Under the pieces are notes generated by a model, which ran no database searches, was not told the origin of the DNA, and saw only the letters and a program-made list of their open reading frames with translations. A stretch of DNA of 10,555 bases. Origin: Thermococcales archaeon 44_46. Its GTDB lineage: Archaea; Methanobacteriota_B; Thermococci; Thermococcales; Thermococcaceae. Location of the stretch: contig LGET01000038.1 of assembly GCA_001507935.1 (NCBI GenBank), forward strand, positions 1 through 10,555. The letters run 5' to 3'. Made by a program: the position numbers and the translations under genes. Each line of letters opens with the position of its first letter. The stretch's first letter is position 1. Of this stretch, positions 7,406 through 10,555 are shown one piece after another.

Positions 7406-8491
7406 TCATTGTTTTGATTCTCTACTAACGTATGTTATTTGTGGAGCCTCAACAGGTGGCTTCTTGGCTGGAGGCCTTATTGCCGGTCTTACCCTGATTA
7501 TTCTCTTAATTGCTCCAGGTAGGGTCCCAGCTATCATAAGGAAGTCGTTTCTCACTACTCCGTAGTGTGGGAATCCTCCCTTTGGAGTGATCTCGATTTC
7601 TTCTCCGTTGAGCTCGAGTTTTCCGTTTTCTCCTATCCTCAGGAGCCTCTTGTTGAACTCAGTTCTGTGGTGGAATCCCATCTGTCCAGCTTGTGGAACT
7701 GTCCACATAACTCTCGCAGGATGCCATGGACCGAGGTTACCAACGTGTCTTGCTTTTCCAGCTCTTTGAGCCTTGTGGAACTGGATCTTAATGCCCCATC
7801 TCTTAACTGGGCCCTGAGTACCCTTACCCTTTGTAACAGCTACAACGTCAAGAAGCTCTCCTTCCTTGAGAACTTCGCTTGCTCTGAGTTCTTTTCCAAG
7901 CTTCTCTTTGATGTAGGCGAACTTCTCTTCAACGCTTGTTCCGCCAACTGCGTACTCCATGACTTCGGGCTTCTTCTTTATTCTTGCGAGCCATGGCTGA
8001 GTTGCTACAAGTGCTCTAACCTCAACTATTTCTCCGGACTTAACGAGGTCCTCAAGCTCTCCGAGTTTTTGCTGGAAGATCTCTTCGTTGTAGTTCTTTG
8101 GAAGGGTCTTGATTCTTCTCTCGAGAAGGCTGTAGAATGTTACGTTCTTTGCCTTCTTTGATGGGTAGTTTTCAAGCTTGAAGTCTGGAACCATAACCTC
8201 AGTTGCAGTTTCAAGTCCAAGGTAACCTTGTTTGTAGGCTCTAACTCCGTAGACTATCACTGGTGGAGCCTCAACTATTGTAACTGGCATGAAGATTTCC
8301 TTACCATTTGTAAGCCCTGGAGTATCGTCTATCATAAGCACGTGGGTCATTCCAGCCTTGTACCCTGCAAATCCAAGCATTCTAACCTCTTGCTCTTGTG
8401 GCCAGTTTTTAATTCTCGGGACTATACTCTTGGCTCTTTTTCTTGGGGAATACGCCAATGAACCTCTCCTTGGTCTGCTAATTTTTCCCAT
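7406..8491 (-). CDS. rpl3: 50S ribosomal protein L3 (uL3, archaeal/eukaryotic type)
   Basis: Large-subunit assembly protein with an extension reaching toward the peptidyl transferase centre. It has 361 residues, the long archaeal/eukaryotic form. It begins [21 protein letters not shown] conserved [17 protein letters not shown] lies at 39-55 and [14 protein letters not shown] at 222-235. The tryptophan-finger region runs through [15 protein letters not shown] (249-263) to [13 protein letters not shown] (270-282). It ends with a proline-rich segment ([16 protein letters not shown]). The ATG at 8491 lies 1 nt after the methyltransferase stop (TGAAATG), with a strong SD AAGGAGGGA inside the end of that gene. 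Coupled translation with the upstream methyltransferase is therefore likely. Confidence 0.98.
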   Translation of the reverse strand: MGKISRPRRGSLAYSPRKRAKSIVPRIKNWPQEQEVRMLGFAGYKAGMTHVLMIDDTPGLTNGKEIFMPVTIVEAPPVIVYGVRAYKQGYLGLETATEVMVPDFKLENYPSKKAKNVTFYSLLERRIKTLPKNYNEEIFQQKLGELEDLVKSGEIVEVRALVATQPWLARIKKKPEVMEYAVGGTSVEEKFAYIKEKLGKELRASEVLKEGELLDVVAVTKGKGTQGPVKRWGIKIQFHKAQRAGKARHVGNLGPWHPARVMWTVPQAGQMGFHHRTEFNKRLLRIGENGKLELNGEEIEITPKGGFPHYGVVRNDFLMIAGTLPGAIKRIIRVRPAIRPPAKKPPVEAPQITYVSRESKQ

Positions 8492-8492
8492 T

Positions 8493-9269
8493 TCAATCCC
8501 TCCTTATGAAATTAAATACCGCCAATGTCGCCAACACGGCTTCCTCCGTTCTAACGGTCTTTGTCTTTTGATTTGGAATCGTATTGAGGATTAGATCAAA
8601 GGGATAATCCTCATTGAAGTCTCTCAGGATTTCCATTACCCCCTTCCGGGGAGATCCAAACACGAATCCCACTTCCCCCTCCAGCGGGGGAAGGTTCACT
8701 TTTCTCACATCCTCACCCTTTCGTGAGGTCGCGATTGCAAGGTTGAGTTTTGCCTTTTTAAGTGTTTTTGCCAAAGACTTTCTGGTGAAATGTACCCGAT
8801 ATCCCCAATACTCCTCCGGTTCTGCGGGCACCACTTTGAGCGGATTCAGGGACACGATTTTGAAGGTCATCCGCCCTTCTCCGCCCCCCTCCACGAGGGC
8901 AAGCTCGTCAAGGCCAATGTCCGCGTAAAGCCTCTTGCCCTTTCTGACTACAACGCCTTCCCTGATTTCGCCGAGCTTAGGCCTTCCTTTGAGTTTGTGG
9001 TGCGGAGTTCTTAGTGGTGGTAAAACACCAACGTATTTGAGCTCTTTTGTGAGGGGAATCAGCTTCTTTCGCAGATACTGCGGTGTTTCCATGTATTCAA
9101 GGACGAGCTTAATGAACTTCCCGTCTTTTCCACCCGCGTTGTAAATCCATATGTGTTCGATACCGAAGATCGCTGCTGCCCTGCCGATCTGCCCGACTTT
9201 GTATGTTCTTATTTTGGGGTCATTTGTCTCTTCGAGGAGTGAATCTGGAATAAAGATGTGCCATGCCAT
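8493..9269 (-). CDS. SPOUT-class RNA methyltransferase (COG2106 type, putative rRNA uridine N3-methyltransferase)
   Basis: Predicted SAM-dependent RNA methyltransferase of the knotted SPOUT fold, 258 residues. It is the first gene of the ribosomal operon, taking the place that S10 has in bacteria. Visible parts are the N-terminal segment [20 protein letters not shown] with [20 protein letters not shown] (24-43), and PLRTPHHKL (85-93), conserved in the family. A central inserted domain (about 95-150, PUA/OB-like in relatives) contains [20 protein letters not shown] (104-123). The C-terminal knot region carries [16 protein letters not shown] (200-215) and [16 protein letters not shown] (229-244). 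The substrate nucleotide is not shown by the sequence. Uridine-N3 is the family name only, and an rRNA target is inferred from context. The SD is weak (AAGGCTGACTGAAATG). The stop lies 1 nt before L3. Confidence 0.9.
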   Translation of the reverse strand: MAWHIFIPDSLLEETNDPKIRTYKVGQIGRAAAIFGIEHIWIYNAGGKDGKFIKLVLEYMETPQYLRKKLIPLTKELKYVGVLPPLRTPHHKLKGRPKLGEIREGVVVRKGKRLYADIGLDELALVEGGGEGRMTFKIVSLNPLKVVPAEPEEYWGYRVHFTRKSLAKTLKKAKLNLAIATSRKGEDVRKVNLPPLEGEVGFVFGSPRKGVMEILRDFNEDYPFDLILNTIPNQKTKTVRTEEAVLATLAVFNFIRRD

Positions 9270-9320
9270 TTCAGTCAGCCTTTACGTTTCTATACTCTAA
9301 AGCTGTAGTGGGGTAAAAAG

Positions 9321-9342
9321 AAAGTATTTAAAAGGCTTTCGA
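9321..9342 (-). promoter_or_regulatory. Predicted archaeal promoter (BRE + TATA) of the ribosomal operon
   Basis: On the minus strand the sequence reads CGAAAGCC-TTTTAAATAC, a purine-rich BRE followed by an A/T-rich TATA box (TATA about 9324-9333, BRE about 9334-9341). It lies about 55-65 nt upstream of the methyltransferase ATG. Archaeal transcription usually starts about 25 nt downstream of the TATA centre. The start would therefore be near 9303, leaving a leader of roughly 33 nt. I see no other good promoter before the genes downstream, which fits one long operon transcript. The start position is an estimate. Confidence 0.75.
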
Positions 9343-9375
9343 ACTGTTCCACCCTTCTGAGCTTCCAAAGGTGTG

Positions 9376-9386
9376 AAAAATTTTTG
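9376..9386 (-). terminator. Weak T-run terminator candidate after the hydrogenase genes
   Basis: Seven nucleotides after the protease stop codon, the minus strand reads CAAAAATTTTTCAC. A short T5 run follows A5, and a second T-rich stretch (TTTCTTTTTACC) lies at about 9312-9323. Archaeal intrinsic termination depends on T-runs more than on hairpins, so this could end the hydrogenase transcript before the ribosomal promoter. The run is short, and read-through into the ribosomal operon cannot be excluded. Confidence 0.35.
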
Positions 9387-9392
9387 CAAAGA

Positions 9393-9839
9393 CTATCCCA
9401 CAATATTTTCTATGACCTTTATAATATTAGGAATATTACTTTTAATCTCTTCACTAAGCTCAGTTCCCAGCCCAATCTCCTTAGCTACAATCCCCACGAA
9501 ATGAATCTCTGCTTTAGCTAATCGTTCATCAAGACTCATTAGAAGTTTAAGTCCATCAATAGCTCCCATAAAATGTGCACTCCTTATCTCAGCCTGGAGT
9601 TTTTCAAAAACCTTCTCCCCTTTTAGATGGACTATTTCTCCTGGTTTGTATTTGTCAGTCAGTATGGCATCGACTATTATTATCTTCTCCTCCCCGTTGT
9701 AATAGCGGTGGAGCTTGAATATATCTGTCCCAATCTCAAGAACGTTGTAGCCCTTCTCTGCCAAAATTCTGCCAACCTTCAATCCCACACCATCGTCTCT
9801 CATTAACTCATTACCAAGGGCAAGAATTAGCGTGTTCAT
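9393..9839 (-). CDS. [NiFe]-hydrogenase maturation endopeptidase (HycI/HybD family, peptidase M52)
   Basis: Cytosolic protease that removes the C-terminal peptide of a hydrogenase large subunit after nickel insertion. It has 148 residues from the ATG at 9839 (MNTLILALGNELMRDDGVGL). Family features are the GNxxxxDDGxG motif at 9-19, VDAI with D57, and RSAHFMGAID with H89. D16, D57 and H89 sit where the nickel-binding Glu/Asp/His triad of HybD is found. It ends SNIPNIIKVIENIVG. An upstream in-frame ATG at 9908 would run into hydA and has no SD. The ATG at 9839 has GGTGAGAAC before it. It lies 32 nt behind hydA, so that large subunit is its probable substrate. Its role resembles FrxA/HycI of Pyrococcus, but I cannot say which it is orthologous to. 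It stops with TAG. Confidence 0.93.
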   Translation of the reverse strand: MNTLILALGNELMRDDGVGLKVGRILAEKGYNVLEIGTDIFKLHRYYNGEEKIIIVDAILTDKYKPGEIVHLKGEKVFEKLQAEIRSAHFMGAIDGLKLLMSLDERLAKAEIHFVGIVAKEIGLGTELSEEIKSNIPNIIKVIENIVG

Positions 9840-9871
9840 GTTCTCACCAACAAAATTAAGAAAATTAGAAA

Positions 9872-10555
9872 TTAAAGCCTCACCACGTGCACAGAACATG
9901 AAATACATGGGTCATACGCCCTAACAGCCATCTCTGCAAGGAGCTTGAGCTTCTCAGGATCATCCTGCCAGTGCTTCTCCGCCATCATTCTAACGTGGCG
10001 CTCCATGATTGCAAGGTTCATTGCCGTTGGCGTTATTATGTCCGCATAGTTAACCTTTCCATCCTTGACCTCAAGAGCATAGACGAGCAACCCTCTTGGA
10101 GCCTCGGTTATGCTCACTCCGAAGCCGTCTCTTATTTCAACCTCATCCCTCTCCTTTATTGGCCACTTTGCAAGGGTGTCGTCTATTAAGTCAATTGCCC
10201 TCTCTATGAAGTAAACGAGCTCAATTGCCTGAGCAAAGTTGTTTGCAAAGCAGTTGTTGTACCTAAGAAGGTCCTTGTATTGGGCGTAGAGTTCCTTCGC
10301 CTTGCCGTAGAGAAGATCTGCGTTGTTAACTATTCTTGAGATCGCACCAACCATGAAGGGCTTCCCTTTATAGAAGGAATGCTTTGCAAAGCTGTGTTCA
10401 ACAACTTTCTCAACTATATGTTTTTTGTAGTCCTCAACTGGGAACTCAAACCCGTCACTTACTTTGATGTAGTCTCCGTATATACCATAGACGTCGTTTC
10501 TCGGCTTCACTGCCATGTGAACCATCTCATTGTCGGTTACCTCTTCGTACTGCTC
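9872..10555 (-). CDS. hydA: Cytosolic [NiFe]-hydrogenase (sulfhydrogenase I type) large/alpha subunit, C-terminal part
   Basis: Catalytic subunit of a soluble NADP(H)-linked hydrogenase that oxidises or evolves H2 at a NiFe(CN)2CO centre. The frame is open from the right edge (227 codons, first residues EQYEEVTDNE), so the N-terminal half, with the first cysteine pair, is missing. Visible features are HMAVKPRNDVYGIYGDYIKV, HSFAKHSFYKGKPFMVGAIS, EIRDGFGVSITEAPRGLLVY and the C-terminal nickel-binding motif DPCISCSVH followed by VVRL and TAA. The two cysteines (codons at 9905-9907 and 9896-9898) are the second pair of active-site ligands. VVRL is the peptide expected to be removed after the histidine, matching what I recall of Pyrococcus furiosus HydA (hyhL in some Thermococcus annotations). 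A full protein is about 428 residues. The maturation protease follows 32 nt later. Confidence 0.94.
   Translation of the reverse strand, partial: EQYEEVTDNEMVHMAVKPRNDVYGIYGDYIKVSDGFEFPVEDYKKHIVEKVVEHSFAKHSFYKGKPFMVGAISRIVNNADLLYGKAKELYAQYKDLLRYNNCFANNFAQAIELVYFIERAIDLIDDTLAKWPIKERDEVEIRDGFGVSITEAPRGLLVYALEVKDGKVNYADIITPTAMNLAIMERHVRMMAEKHWQDDPEKLKLLAEMAVRAYDPCISCSVHVVRL

Noticed and set aside
7565..8161. 198-residue plus-strand open frame opposite L3.
   Set aside because: It is antisense to a highly conserved gene, has a cysteine/leucine/serine-rich shadow composition, lacks an SD and resembles no family. The same applies to the other plus-strand frames, including 3009-3554.
9334..9349. GTTCGAA on the minus strand resembling a tRNA T-loop.
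   Set aside because: No acceptor, D or anticodon stems surround it, and the region is better explained as a BRE/TATA promoter.
9851..9871. T-rich stretch (minus strand) between hydA and the protease as a possible terminator.
   Set aside because: The T-runs are only 3-4 long and interrupted, and the protease SD follows at once with no new TATA box, so co-transcription is more likely.
9837..9908. Longer protease start at ATG 9908 (171 residues).
   Set aside because: It would overlap the hydA 3' end by 37 nt and has no SD. The added residues are unlike the family N-terminus, whereas ATG 9839 has GGTGAG at good spacing before MNTLILALGNE.
1..10555. Search for CRISPR arrays, insertion sequences, tandem repeats, tRNA or rRNA genes.
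   Set aside because: Nothing of this kind was seen. Coding density is near complete, and the only intergenic region over 100 nt (9270-9392) is explained by a terminator and a promoter.

Overview
This window is chromosomal DNA from a hyperthermophilic archaeon of the order Thermococcales (Pyrococcus/Thermococcus type). The assignment rests on protein similarity recalled from known Pyrococcus proteins, on archaeal-type ribosomal proteins (S4e, long L3, L2 and L22), and on an archaeal gene order with aIF1 and the RNase P protein Rpp29 between L29 and S17. It also rests on GGTGA-type Shine-Dalgarno (SD) sites and a soluble [NiFe]-hydrogenase gene. The exact species cannot be named from the sequence. 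All genes lie on the minus strand, so transcription runs from high to low coordinates.

Layout in transcription order. (1) 10555-9837: the 3' half of a cytosolic sulfhydrogenase-type [NiFe]-hydrogenase large subunit (hydA), followed by a hydrogenase maturation endopeptidase. (2) About 9392-9270: a short intergenic region with a weak T-run terminator candidate and a good BRE/TATA promoter. (3) 9269-1: one dense ribosomal-protein operon (archaeal S10-spc cluster). Its order is SPOUT RNA methyltransferase, L3, L4, L23, L2, S19, L22, S3, L29, aIF1, Rpp29, S17, L14, L24, S4e, L5, S14, S8, L6. L6 runs off the left edge. S10 and L16 are absent at their bacterial positions, as is normal in archaea. 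S14 (56 aa) is too short for a typical ORF cut-off and was found by reading the sequence.

The operon builds both ribosomal subunits and also encodes an rRNA-modification-type enzyme, the start-codon fidelity factor aIF1 and a subunit of the tRNA-processing RNase P. The genes are packed for translational coupling. All 18 complete genes of the cluster end in TGA, and at most junctions that TGA directly abuts or forms part of the SD of the next gene. I trimmed several starts to the ATG supported by SD spacing (L23, L2, S3, S17, L14, L24, S4e and the protease).

Most of the window is conserved and well understood. I see no new multi-gene system. The points worth a second look are the TGA/SD fusion pattern, the uncertain start of Rpp29, the GTG start of aIF1 with a nearby out-of-frame ATG, and the hydrogenase protease placed directly behind its probable substrate.
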